Below, piece by piece: positions 1 to 7,590 of a stretch of DNA of 64,000 bases (the first letter of the stretch is position 1; every line of letters begins with the position of its first letter). The notes beneath the pieces were generated by a model that ran no database searches, was not told where the DNA came from, and was given only the letters and a program-made list of their open reading frames with translations. Position numbers and translations under genes: made by a program. The DNA is from Sphingobacterium lumbrici (lineage in GTDB: Bacteria; Bacteroidota; Bacteroidia; Sphingobacteriales; Sphingobacteriaceae): positions 44,816-108,815 of the forward strand of contig NZ_SRZY01000032.1 of assembly GCF_006476045.1 (NCBI RefSeq). The letters run 5' to 3'.

Positions 1-239
1 CTTGCATAGTAATAAAAGTAGTCCACAACAGAAATATCAAACTCTTTCTTCAAAACCGAATCGAGTATCGTCTTTGTTGGGATCTTTATATCCGGAATCA
101 AATTAAATCTCACAGAGTCCACACCATCGGGATAAGGAGTGTCGGCCAGTCCTTGGGCCTTAACAACATTAACACCCCAGCAGGATAAGATAATTAAAAA
201 GAAAAAAGCTTCAAAGCTTAATTTGATTTTCCTTTTCAT
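1..239 (-). CDS. Secreted protein, N-terminal part only (gene runs off the window)
   Basis: The reverse strand opens with ATG at 239 and stays open to the window edge (79 codons). The first 25 or so residues are a basic start (MKRKIK), a hydrophobic stretch and an Ala-Gln cleavage-like site (VKAQG), so export is likely. The visible mature part, beginning GLADTPYPDGVDS, matches no family I know. The gene is divergent from the peptidase-like gene to its right. Its 3' end is outside the window, so length and function cannot be judged. Confidence 0.6.
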   Translation of the reverse strand, partial: MKRKIKLSFEAFFFLIILSCWGVNVVKAQGLADTPYPDGVDSVRFNLIPDIKIPTKTILDSVLKKEFDISVVDYFYYYA

Positions 240-334
240 AATTTATTCGTTTATAATTTATTATCACCTAATATAGAATAAGCTAAGTGTCTTTTCAAAC
301 ACAAAAAGAACACAATCGATTGTTTTATTTTTAG

Positions 335-367
335 GCTTGGTGTTAATTATATTAAAAGATACATTTG
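335..367 (+). promoter_or_regulatory. Candidate Bacteroidota promoter for the C39-like gene
   Basis: TACATTTG at 360-367 fits the Bacteroidota -7 consensus TAnnTTTG, with a TTGG element about 21 bases upstream near 335. A start of transcription near 373 would leave a short leader before the ATG at 386. It also argues against the in-frame TTG at 365 as the start codon. Motif match only. Confidence 0.45.
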
Positions 368-385
368 AACTGTATATGCCAAATT

Positions 386-1021
386 ATGAGATTGAAAAAA
401 TTCCCCTTAGATAGACAGCTAGACATGATGGACTGTGGACCAGCCAGTCTAAAGATGATAGCTAAGTTTTATGGAAAGTATTATTCTCTACCCTACCTAA
501 GGGATCTATGTGGAAATACACGCGAAGGTGTATCACTTGCAGGCATATCACATGGAGCAGAAACCATAGGGCTACGTACCTTGGCAGCTCACTGCACCAT
601 CGATGATATTGTAGAAAAAGTTCCCCTGCATGTCATTATCCATTGGGACAACAGCCACTTTGTAGTCCCCTATGATGTAAAACAATCCCGAAACAAGAAT
701 CTAAAATTTTATATAGCGGATCCGGCCAAAGGTTATGTCAGTTATTACCATAATGTGGTCATCAATGGGATAAACACTGCTACTAATCAGTTAACCTGCT
801 TTGATCCCACTACAGGAGATAATTATGAAATTGATAGTCTCAATAATTTAGCAAGTGTATTTGCCGTTTATTCTATGAATCCATTAAATACAAATTATAC
901 ACAAATGCCTGGAAACACGAGTGATACAGGCACTTATACCACAGAAGATCCGTACGCTACGACTTCATATCCACAAACTACGGACAATTTTGGCAATCCC
1001 ATTACGACTACTTATCCGTAA
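386..1021 (+). CDS. C39-like cysteine peptidase, apparently chimeric, without ABC exporter domains
   Basis: Counting from the in-frame TTG at 365, residues 8-127 look like the peptidase C39 domain that bacteriocin/GG-peptide ABC exporters carry at their N terminus: DCGPAS with catalytic-type Cys24, SHFVV with His98 and ADP with Asp119. No transmembrane or ATPase domain follows. Instead residues 128-172 look like the end of a papain-like peptidase (HNVVINGIN with His129, FDPTTGD with Asp148), and then a Thr/Pro/Tyr-rich tail to residue 218. Two catalytic-His segments behind one Cys suggest a recombinational fusion. I place the start at ATG 386 because of the promoter position and the family-like start MRLKKFPL. 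No signal peptide is visible. It precedes three secreted-protein genes by 26 bases. Whether it is active is unknown. Confidence 0.6.
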   Translation: MRLKKFPLDRQLDMMDCGPASLKMIAKFYGKYYSLPYLRDLCGNTREGVSLAGISHGAETIGLRTLAAHCTIDDIVEKVPLHVIIHWDNSHFVVPYDVKQSRNKNLKFYIADPAKGYVSYYHNVVINGINTATNQLTCFDPTTGDNYEIDSLNNLASVFAVYSMNPLNTNYTQMPGNTSDTGTYTTEDPYATTSYPQTTDNFGNPITTTYP

Positions 1022-1047
1022 TTTACTAATTATTAAGAACAACAGAG

Positions 1048-1743
1048 ATGAAATGGTTTATTCTATTTTTCTTGGCTCTATTCCTGCATATATCGAATGG
1101 ACAAGAACAAAAAAGTGAAAACAAAAAAAAGGTATACAATATCTCCTTTGACGAAAGCCCTGCTCAAGCGGACAGTGCGATGAAAAGTAATTTTGATACG
1201 ATTCTAACTAAATTCAATATGGAATTGAACCCACATAGTGGATTTAACTATTTAAAAGTCGGAAAGCGAGCAACATCATTTTACTATGATGAAGAGAATA
1301 GAGTTTTTATTGGAACTACCTCGTTTCATTTTATTAATAGCGACTCTACAGTACTAATCGCTATTTACCCATTTGATATTCAGCGTGCCAAAGAGAACAA
1401 AAGATTGAGTTATTTAGATCGTAATGAGAATCTCTTTAAGGAAATTTCTGGCATAGAACTTCGGACCTCTTTAAAATGTGACACCACAGAAAAGGATGCT
1501 GACCCCTATTATGCGTATTTTAATGCGGACAAAATAGGCGTATTCCAACTGCAAAATAGATTTCCAGCGGAAATGCTATCGATAAATAGATTTCCATTGC
1601 CATTTATGGGGTACTATTACCAGACTTCCTATTATATGCTTCGAAAGGATGTAGGTTACTTCTTGATCTATCAGTTCACAAAGGAGCCTCATGAGAAAAG
1701 TGACACAGAATACCAACTCCCGAAATTATTTAGATTTAAATAA
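1048..1743 (+). CDS. Secreted protein of unknown function, tandem copy 1
   Basis: A 231-aa protein with a clear signal peptide (MKWFILFFLALFLH, then ISNGQ as a likely cleavage region). I do not recognise the family. Conserved blocks in the three copies are the N-terminal half (SFDESPAQADSA, NFDTILTKFNMELNP) and the last 90 residues, rich in Tyr and Phe (DPYYAYFNADKIG, FMGYYYQTSYYMLRKDVGY). Residues 74-138 carry most of the differences: this copy has ATSFYYDEENRVFIGTTS where the others differ. It contains a single Cys in the mature part (LKCDTT). The stop is followed after two bases by the next copy, so the three are probably co-translated. A role as a periplasmic immunity or surface protein is conceivable but only a guess from the arrangement. 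Confidence 0.75.
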   Translation: MKWFILFFLALFLHISNGQEQKSENKKKVYNISFDESPAQADSAMKSNFDTILTKFNMELNPHSGFNYLKVGKRATSFYYDEENRVFIGTTSFHFINSDSTVLIAIYPFDIQRAKENKRLSYLDRNENLFKEISGIELRTSLKCDTTEKDADPYYAYFNADKIGVFQLQNRFPAEMLSINRFPLPFMGYYYQTSYYMLRKDVGYFLIYQFTKEPHEKSDTEYQLPKLFRFK

Positions 1744-1745
1744 GT

Positions 1746-2441
1746 ATGAAATGGTTTATTCTATTTTTCTTGGCTCTATTCCTGCATATATCGAATGGAC
1801 AAGATAAAAAAAGTGAAAACAAAAAAAAGGTATACAATATCTCCTTTGACGAAAGCCCTGCCCAAGCCGATAGCGCGATGAGGAGTTATTTTGATACCAT
1901 TCTAACCAAATTCAATATGGAGTTAAATCCATACAGTGGATTTAACTATTTAAAAGTCGGAAAGCGTTCACCAACATTTTATTATGATGAAAAAAATAAA
2001 GTTTTCATTGGCAATACAATGTTTCATTTTATTAACAGAGACTCATCATTGTTAATCGGCATTTTCAGGTTTGACATTCAGCGCGCTAAAGAGAACAAGA
2101 GTTTAAGTTATTTAGATTACAATGAGAATATGTTCAGAAATATAGATGGCATAGGACGTAGAACCTCTTTAAAATGTGATACCACAGAAAAGGATGCTGA
2201 CCCCTATTATGCGTATTTTAATGCGGACAAAATAGGCGTATTCCAACTGCAAAATAGATTTCCAGCGGAAATGCTATCGATAAATAGATTTCCATTGCCA
2301 TTTATGGGGTACTATTACCAGACTTCCTATTATATGCTTCGAAAGGATGTAGGTTACTTCTTGATCTATCAGTTCACAAAGGAGCCTCATGAGAAAAGTG
2401 ACACAGAATACCAACTCCCGAAATTATTTAGATTTAAATAA
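1746..2441 (+). CDS. Secreted protein of unknown function, tandem copy 2
   Basis: A 231-aa paralogue of copy 1 with the same signal peptide and an identical C-terminal block. Differences cluster in the centre, for example SPTFYYDEKNKVFIGNTM, INRDSSLLIGIFRF and NMFRNIDGIGRR. The start codon lies two bases after the stop of copy 1, with no room for its own leader, so expression depends on the upstream gene. No family was recognised. Confidence 0.75.
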   Translation: MKWFILFFLALFLHISNGQDKKSENKKKVYNISFDESPAQADSAMRSYFDTILTKFNMELNPYSGFNYLKVGKRSPTFYYDEKNKVFIGNTMFHFINRDSSLLIGIFRFDIQRAKENKSLSYLDYNENMFRNIDGIGRRTSLKCDTTEKDADPYYAYFNADKIGVFQLQNRFPAEMLSINRFPLPFMGYYYQTSYYMLRKDVGYFLIYQFTKEPHEKSDTEYQLPKLFRFK

Positions 2442-2443
2442 GT

Positions 2444-3136
2444 ATGAAATGGTTTATTCTATTTTTCTTGGCTCTATTCCTGCATATATCGAATGGACAA
2501 GAACAAAAAAGTGAAAACAAAAAAAAGGTATACAATATCTCCTTTGACGAAAGCCCTGCCCAAGCGGACAGTGCGATGAGGAGTAATTTTGATACGATTC
2601 TAACTAAATTTAATATGGAATTGAATCCGCACAGTGGATTTAACTATTTAAAAGTCGGAAAGCGAACAATGCCATTTGACTATGTGCCAAATAGAGTTTT
2701 TATCAGCGATATCATGTTTCATTTTGTTAACAGCGATTCTACAGTTCTAATTGGAGTTTATCTGTTTGATATTCAGCGCGCTAAAGAAAACAAAAGATTG
2801 AGTTATTTAGATTATAATGAGAATATGTTCAGAAATATAGATGGCATAGGACGTAGGACCTCTTTAAAATGTGACACCACAGAAAAGGATGCCGACCCCT
2901 ATTATGCGTATTTTAATGCGGACAAAATAGGCGTATTCCAACTGCAAAATAGATTTCCAGAGGAGATGCTATCGATAAATAGATTTCCATTGCCATTTAT
3001 GGGGTACTATTACCAGACTTCCTATTATATGCTTCGAAAGGATGTGGGTTACTTCTTGATCTATCAGTTTACAAAGGAGCCTAACGTCAAAAGTAGCACA
3101 GAGTACCAACTCCCCAAATTATTCAGATTTAAATAG
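2444..3136 (+). CDS. Secreted protein of unknown function, tandem copy 3
   Basis: A 230-aa paralogue, one residue shorter in the variable centre (TMPFDYVPNRVFISDIM). It shares NMFRNIDGIGRR with copy 2 but SNFDTILTK and NPHSG with copy 1, which suggests exchange of segments between copies. Its C-terminal tail has a few private changes (PNVKSSTEY). It stops two bases before the next ATG at 3139, the same spacing as between the copies. No family was recognised. Confidence 0.75.
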   Translation: MKWFILFFLALFLHISNGQEQKSENKKKVYNISFDESPAQADSAMRSNFDTILTKFNMELNPHSGFNYLKVGKRTMPFDYVPNRVFISDIMFHFVNSDSTVLIGVYLFDIQRAKENKRLSYLDYNENMFRNIDGIGRRTSLKCDTTEKDADPYYAYFNADKIGVFQLQNRFPEEMLSINRFPLPFMGYYYQTSYYMLRKDVGYFLIYQFTKEPNVKSSTEYQLPKLFRFK

Positions 3137-3138
3137 GT

Positions 3139-3567
3139 ATGATAAGGATTTTCATCTTCGACTATCACAATGCTGTAAGAAATGGCATTAAGACCTATAT
3201 CCATAATCTAATCGAAGGTTTTGAAAATCACAAGCAAATCAGAATCACTCAAGTAATTTTAAATTCAAATTTCAAGGATGGAATTGTAATTCAAGAAATA
3301 AACTCCATAACTAAGTATCATGTTCCATTTGATATTGGTCAGGGAATACATGTGAATGATAATCTTTTAATTGAATTTGTAAAGGATAATTTAATTAAAG
3401 GGGAAAAGAACATATTTCATTTTAACTGGATAAATCATGGTGTTTTCGCTCACTTATTAAAGAGGCTGTTTTCCACTCCTCGAAGATATTTGCACTCCAT
3501 TTTGGGGTATACAGGTCACAATGTGCGAACCAAGCAACAGATTGCGAATGCCTTAGGCGGAACCTGA
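3139..3567 (+). pseudogene. Truncated glycosyltransferase-like gene fused to unrelated sequence
   Basis: The first 110 or so codons resemble the N-terminal domain of a GT-B (family 4) glycosyltransferase: MIRIFIFDYHNAVRNGIKTY is a typical first strand with a glycine-containing loop, and NIFHFNWINHGVFAHLLKR fits the following conserved segment. Full-length enzymes have about 350-450 residues. Here the reading frame changes character after codon 111 (STPRRYLHSILGYTG onwards) and stops at codon 143. The donor-binding C-terminal domain is missing, so it should not be functional. The two-base spacing to the tandem secreted-protein genes is kept, so it was probably part of the same operon before truncation. 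Confidence 0.6.
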
Positions 3568-3914
3568 AAGCGGCCTCACAGCAAGGCCTACTCCTACGTC
3601 CCTTATCAGGCGATCAAAACTTCTATGGCCGAAGCACACGGGTTGGCGGGCAAGCGGACATCACAGAGCTATTATGCGCCTAGAAAATGAACGTGCCGGA
3701 GATTGTTATATCCGTGAAGCCGAAGAACAAAATTGGAGCACACGAACAGTAGAACGAAATATTAATTCGTTCTACTACGAGCGGTTACTATCTTCAAAAG
3801 ATAAATAATCCGCAGTACAATACAGTGCTGCACAGGAGAAACAACTTCCCGAAGGATTTCATTGTTCCAACCATCGAAAGAGGAATGGCGTGAGGGGCTG
3901 TCTGAAAAGCCTTA
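3568..3914. other. Gene-debris stretch between the accessory patch and glmM
   Basis: Besides the DUF1016 fragment this stretch holds short open pieces that do not belong together: one reading KRPHSKAYSYVPYQAIKTSM up to a stop at about 3687, and one ending NFPKDFIVPTIERGMA with a stop near 3892. At 3892-3911 lies GAGGGGCTGTCTGAAAAG, which resembles terminal inverted repeats of several insertion sequences (a GGCTGTCTnAAAAG type). No matching second end or transposase is visible. I read the stretch as leftovers of insertions and deletions. Confidence 0.4.
3659..3808 (+). pseudogene. Fragment of a DUF1016 (YhcG-type PDDEXK nuclease) gene
   Basis: An open frame of 49 codons reads HHRAIMRLENERAGDCYIRE and then EEQNWSTRTVERNIN and FYYERLLSSKDK before a stop. 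This is the highly conserved N-terminal DUF1016 segment; complete proteins have about 350 residues with a C-terminal nuclease domain. Upstream the frame continues without similarity and downstream it ends, so this is a short fossil. Family assignment rests on the motif (RLENE, NWSTR.ER.IN, YYERLL). Confidence 0.6.
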
Positions 3915-5297
3915 TTAACCAATAATCTCTTTCATCTCGGCAATAATCCGTTCGGCAATTGCTTCTGCTGCCTCGGGTGTCTGCCCTTCCGAGTAAATAC
4001 GGATAATCGGCTCGGTATTCGATTTACGAAGATGTACCCATTCGTTTTCAAAGTCGATTTTCAATCCATCGATTACCGAATGATTTTCATGGGCATATTT
4101 TTCCTGCATTTTAGCCAATAAGTTGTCGATATCCAATTCGGGAGTTAGTGTAATTTTGTTTTTCGACATAAAATATTGTGGAAGCTCCGCTCTGTATTGC
4201 GAAACTTTCTTCCCTAACTTAGCTAAATGTGACAAGAAAATAGCTACGCCTACCAACGCATCCCGTCCATAATGCGAAGCCGGATAGATAACACCACCAT
4301 TTCCTTCTCCACCAATCACGGCATCTACTTCTTTCATCTTAGTCACGACATTTACCTCGCCAACGGCTGCCGCAAAATATGTTCCACCATGTTTTTGTGT
4401 GATATCGCGTAATGCCCTGGTCGACGATAGATTTGACACGGTGTTGCCCTTTTTATGCTGAAGGATATAATCGGCCACGGCAACTAATGTATATTCTTCT
4501 CCAAAAAGTTCGCCGTCTTCCATCATGAATACTAAGCGATCCACATCCGGATCTACGGCAATCCCCAGATCGGCTCCATGCTCCAATACGGCAGCGGATA
4601 GATCCGTCAGGTTTTCTTTAAGCGGTTCAGGGTTATGTGGGAATTTACCATTTGGTGTGCAATGGATCTGATAGACTGTTTCAACGCCTAAAGCCGCCAA
4701 TAATGCAGGGATGAATATACCGCCCGAGCTGTTAACCGCATCAACAGCTACTTTAAAATTAGCTTTTTTAATAGCTTCCACATCAACATATTCCAACGCT
4801 AAAACAGCGTCAATATGCTTTTGCAGGTAACTTTGATCATGAACAACTTTTCCCAGATCTTGTACCTCAGCAAAATCGAAATCCAAACTTTCACCTAATG
4901 CAAGTACTTCCTTGCCCTCCAAATCGGAAATAAACTCCCCTTCGTGATTTAACAGTTTTAAGGCATTCCATTGCCCCGGATTATGTGAAGCTGTGAGGAT
5001 AATCCCTCCTGCCGCTCCTTCAAGTGGCACGGCAATCTCTACGGTAGGTGTCGTAGACAATCCCAAATCGACAACCTCAGCACCTATACTTTGTAATGTA
5101 CCGACTACCAGATTATTCACCATCTCACCTGATTCGCGCGCATCTCTCCCAACCACTATTTTCTTATTACCTGTTTTGCCGATTAAAATCTTACCAAAGG
5201 CTGCTGTAAACTTAACAATGTCAATCGGTGTTAACGATTCACCTGATTTCCCACCTATAGTACCTCGAATACCGGATATGGATTTAATTAATGTCAT
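3915..5297 (-). CDS. glmM: Phosphoglucosamine mutase
   Basis: It converts glucosamine-6-phosphate to glucosamine-1-phosphate for UDP-GlcNAc, peptidoglycan and LPS synthesis in the cytoplasm. I start at the ATG at 5297 (460 aa; MTLIKSISGIRGTIGG is the usual family start); the longer open frame to 5414 adds 39 residues unlike the family. All four alpha-D-phosphohexomutase signatures are present: TASHNPGQW with phospho-serine Ser104, the Mg loop DPDVDR at 249-254, GEGNGG for sugar binding and RKSNTEPIIRIYSE for the phosphate near the C terminus. It is transcribed towards the debris region. A phosphomannomutase role cannot be excluded from sequence alone, but the pattern matches Bacteroidota GlmM. 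Confidence 0.9.
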   Translation of the reverse strand: MTLIKSISGIRGTIGGKSGESLTPIDIVKFTAAFGKILIGKTGNKKIVVGRDARESGEMVNNLVVGTLQSIGAEVVDLGLSTTPTVEIAVPLEGAAGGIILTASHNPGQWNALKLLNHEGEFISDLEGKEVLALGESLDFDFAEVQDLGKVVHDQSYLQKHIDAVLALEYVDVEAIKKANFKVAVDAVNSSGGIFIPALLAALGVETVYQIHCTPNGKFPHNPEPLKENLTDLSAAVLEHGADLGIAVDPDVDRLVFMMEDGELFGEEYTLVAVADYILQHKKGNTVSNLSSTRALRDITQKHGGTYFAAAVGEVNVVTKMKEVDAVIGGEGNGGVIYPASHYGRDALVGVAIFLSHLAKLGKKVSQYRAELPQYFMSKNKITLTPELDIDNLLAKMQEKYAHENHSVIDGLKIDFENEWVHLRKSNTEPIIRIYSEGQTPEAAEAIAERIIAEMKEIIG

Positions 5298-5531
5298 AAT
5301 CTTTCTAATATTTATAGATCGTAAAAATAAGCTATTAATAAGAAATATCCATGAAATCCAAACACAAACACACATAAAAATATCCGGGACATTCCTTATG
5401 ACTTTAAAAAACAAACCGAGCTTGCGAGCTCATGAAATAATTATTGACATAAGAATTTACAACAAATACTTCAATAATTGAATCCAAAAGCATACCTTTG
5501 TTGCAACTTTGTGTATTTAAACAGTATTTAC

Positions 5532-5554
5532 TTATTTTATTCCTTATAAAATAA
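5532..5554. promoter_or_regulatory. Perfect inverted repeat upstream of the PAP2-ZIP pair
   Basis: TTATTTTAT-TCCTT-ATAAAATAA, arms of nine bases with a five-base spacer, lies 37 bases before the PAP2 start. It could be an operator of a dimeric regulator (for example a metal sensor, given the downstream ZIP gene). It is pure A/T in the arms, so chance is a real alternative. Confidence 0.35.
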
Positions 5555-5591
5555 TGTACTTTTATCGGATAAAACCACAAAACCACTACGT

Positions 5592-6188
5592 ATGTTGCAG
5601 CAAATAATAGAATTAGATAAAGAAATATTCCTGATTATCAATCAGGGGATGAGTAATCCCGTATTTGATTGGTTGCTACCCATACTTCGGAATCCATATA
5701 CATGGACACCCCTCTATTTGTTTTTAATTATTTTTTTTATAAAAAATTACGGCAAATTCGGTATTGCAATCGTCCTTTGCACTTTAATTAATTTTGGTGT
5801 TTCGGATGGTCTTTCGTCACACCTTATCAAAAAATCAGTAAAACGTCTCCGCCCCTGCAATGACATTGAATTCAAGCATGACATTAATCTTCGTGTTCGA
5901 TGTGGTTCGGGCTACAGTTTTACAAGTTCTCATGCTGCGAATCACTTTGCCATGGCATTTTTCTGGATTGTACTCTTCAGAAGAAGATGGAAACACACCC
6001 TGTGGCTATCTATAACGTGGGCTGCATTAATTTCGATTTCCCAGATATACGTAGGCGTACACTATCCTTTTGACATCTTATGCGGAGCTATCTTTGGTGC
6101 ATTAATAGGCATCCTTAATGGAAATCTCTTCGTAAGATTACTACCTAAATTCACAAACGAAAATATTCAAGAAAACACTTCTATATGA
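5592..6188 (+). CDS. PAP2-family membrane phosphatase
   Basis: A 198-aa membrane protein of the phosphatidic acid phosphatase type 2 / undecaprenyl-diphosphatase superfamily, expected to remove phosphate from a lipid phosphate at the outer face of the inner membrane. Motif 1 KKSVKRLRP (81-88), motif 2 SSHAANH with the proton-donor His114, and motif 3 around VGVHYPFD (His157, Asp161) are present. In motif 3 the usual SR pair reads SQ (Gln151), a variation that occurs in the family. About five hydrophobic segments are seen. It overlaps the ZIP gene by four bases (ATGA), so the two are co-translated. The exact lipid substrate cannot be told. Confidence 0.85.
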   Translation: MLQQIIELDKEIFLIINQGMSNPVFDWLLPILRNPYTWTPLYLFLIIFFIKNYGKFGIAIVLCTLINFGVSDGLSSHLIKKSVKRLRPCNDIEFKHDINLRVRCGSGYSFTSSHAANHFAMAFFWIVLFRRRWKHTLWLSITWAALISISQIYVGVHYPFDILCGAIFGALIGILNGNLFVRLLPKFTNENIQENTSI

Positions 6189-7006
6189 GTTTTGCTCTAA
6201 TTATTACAATTTTATTTGGCTCTGCTTTAGCTAGTGGATTAGCTGTATTTTTTGTCAAACGCAACAATACAAATTTACTCAAGCTTATCCTGTCTTTTAG
6301 CGGCGCATATTTATTTGCTATAACGGTACTACACCTCATACCGCATGTTTACCATTCCAATGCCAGCAGTCCGGAGGTCATCGGATTATTTATATTAGGA
6401 GGCTTTATTTTCCAATTGATATTAGAACAATTTTCTCAAGGTATCGAACATGGACATATACACCACGATAATCATCAGGCTTTTCCGATAGGGATAATGG
6501 TAAGTTTATGTCTACATGCGTTATTAGAGGGAATGCCATTAGCTTCTGAACATCAATCTCAGCTAGTTTTTGGAATCGCTATACATCATATTCCGGCAGC
6601 GTTTGCCCTTGGAAGTTTATTGCTGCATACTTCGTTAAAAAAACAAAGCATTATTCTAATGCTAGTTATATTTGCCATTATGACTCCATTGGGTTTTATA
6701 CTAAGTAAAACCATTAGCAATGGTAGTATTGGAAATATTTCTCAACACTTTGACAAGATCATGGCGGTAGTAATAGGGATATTCTTACATATTTCCACCA
6801 CAATTTTATTTGAATCCGGATCTGCCGATCATCATAAATTTAACAAGAAAAAGATGATAGCTGTATTCCTCGGAATAGCTGTTTCATTGAGCAATTTCCT
6901 GTTTGAGTCTCATACACATAGTCATGATACACCTCATCCGCAAGAACATCATGGTCATGACCATGACCATGACCATGATCACGATCATGACGATCATCAC
7001 CATTAA
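6185..7006 (+). CDS. ZIP-family divalent metal transporter
   Basis: A 273-aa inner-membrane ZIP protein for uptake (or efflux) of zinc or another divalent metal. The TM4 signature HALLEGMPLASEHQ and the TM5 signature HHIPAAFALG carry the binuclear metal-site residues; eight hydrophobic segments are visible. The last 30 residues are a His/Asp tail made of HDHD units, encoded by a microrepeat of CATGAC. The start codon overlaps the PAP2 stop. It converges on the MarR gene with no gap, and beyond that lies the Feo iron system, so this is a small metal-handling neighbourhood. The metal specificity cannot be read from sequence. Confidence 0.85.
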   Translation: MSFALIITILFGSALASGLAVFFVKRNNTNLLKLILSFSGAYLFAITVLHLIPHVYHSNASSPEVIGLFILGGFIFQLILEQFSQGIEHGHIHHDNHQAFPIGIMVSLCLHALLEGMPLASEHQSQLVFGIAIHHIPAAFALGSLLLHTSLKKQSIILMLVIFAIMTPLGFILSKTISNGSIGNISQHFDKIMAVVIGIFLHISTTILFESGSADHHKFNKKKMIAVFLGIAVSLSNFLFESHTHSHDTPHPQEHHGHDHDHDHDHDHDDHHH

Positions 7007-7477
7007 CTATTCATCTGTATCATTATTGGCGCCACGAAACTTATCTAACAAATTACTTAATTGAAGTGCTTCTTGTTCGGTGATATTGCTGTTGATTAAA
7101 TCCGTCAACATCATATCTTCTTCAATCTCATCAAGAAGTCGCAGACCTTTGTCTGTAATCTGTAGATCAACGGATCTTTTATCCCGAATACTTTTGGTAC
7201 GTATCACCAAGCCTTTAGCGACAATACGGTCTACCAATCTTGAAATATCAGGTGTACTATTAATCATTCGTTCTTTTAAAAGATTATTAGATGCGGCTTT
7301 GGGGTATTGCCCTCTTAGAATTCGTAAAACATTAAATTGCTGAAGTGTAATTTCTTTTTTATGTGCTCGTTGCTCTAAATTTTTCACAATCCAACTATTT
7401 GTATAGATGATATTTATAGTTGTTTTATGCCAATCGTCTCTAAATTTTTTAACTTTCACCAGCTCGTTAATCTTCAT
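7007..7477 (-). CDS. MarR-family transcriptional regulator
   Basis: A 156-aa winged-helix protein. Residues 50-120 hold the MarR core (LQQFNVLRILRGQYP, STPDISRLVDRIVAKGLVIRT, then the wing SIRDKRSVDLQITDKGLRLLDEIE), flanked by dimerisation helices. It is divergent from feoA with 113 bases between the start codons and convergent with the ZIP gene. That position makes feoAB or itself a plausible target, but no experimental link can be seen. The ligand is unknown. Confidence 0.85.
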   Translation of the reverse strand: MKINELVKVKKFRDDWHKTTINIIYTNSWIVKNLEQRAHKKEITLQQFNVLRILRGQYPKAASNNLLKERMINSTPDISRLVDRIVAKGLVIRTKSIRDKRSVDLQITDKGLRLLDEIEEDMMLTDLINSNITEQEALQLSNLLDKFRGANNDTDE

Positions 7478-7544
7478 GTTTATAATAATTCTAAATAATA
7501 CAAAATCGTGACAGACTCTGCTCCCGTAAACCGCCCATTTTGAC

Positions 7545-7552
7545 TATATTTG
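7545..7552 (+). promoter_or_regulatory. Candidate -7 promoter element for feoAB
   Basis: TATATTTG matches TAnnTTTG and lies 39 bases before the feoA start codon. No convincing -33 element is seen at the usual distance. Confidence 0.45.
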
Positions 7553-7570
7553 GACATTTCTAATGAATAA

Positions 7571-7586
7571 TATCTTATCTAAGATA
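7571..7586. promoter_or_regulatory. Perfect palindrome in the feoA leader, candidate operator
   Basis: TATCTTA-TC-TAAGATA is a perfect seven-base inverted repeat with a two-base centre. It ends five bases before the feoA ATG and lies just downstream of the candidate promoter, where a bound repressor would block transcription. Candidates are an iron-dependent repressor or the adjacent MarR protein. It is too short a hairpin to be a terminator. Confidence 0.5.
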
Positions 7587-7590
7587 CAAA

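Larger units (their letters stand above)
1048..3136 (+). repeat. Three-copy tandem gene duplication, 698-bp unit
   Basis: The start codons at 1048, 1746 and 2444 are exactly 698 bases apart. Each unit is one complete gene plus the two-base spacer GT. The 5' and 3' parts are almost identical between units; the 3' end of units 1 and 2 (about 240 bases) appears identical. The middle of each unit differs at many positions. Confidence 0.95.

Noticed and set aside
921..1118. 65-codon plus-strand frame overlapping the peptidase-like gene and the first secreted-protein gene
   Set aside because: It lies out of frame across two better supported genes, has no signal or domain and no leader.
5404..5586. 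60-codon minus-strand frame upstream of glmM
   Set aside because: Random composition, overlaps the promoter region and the upstream inverted repeat; no domain or signal peptide.
6936..7006. CATGAC microrepeat that looks like a tandem-repeat or CRISPR-like signal
   Set aside because: It is the coding sequence of the His/Asp tail of the ZIP transporter, a usual feature of the family.
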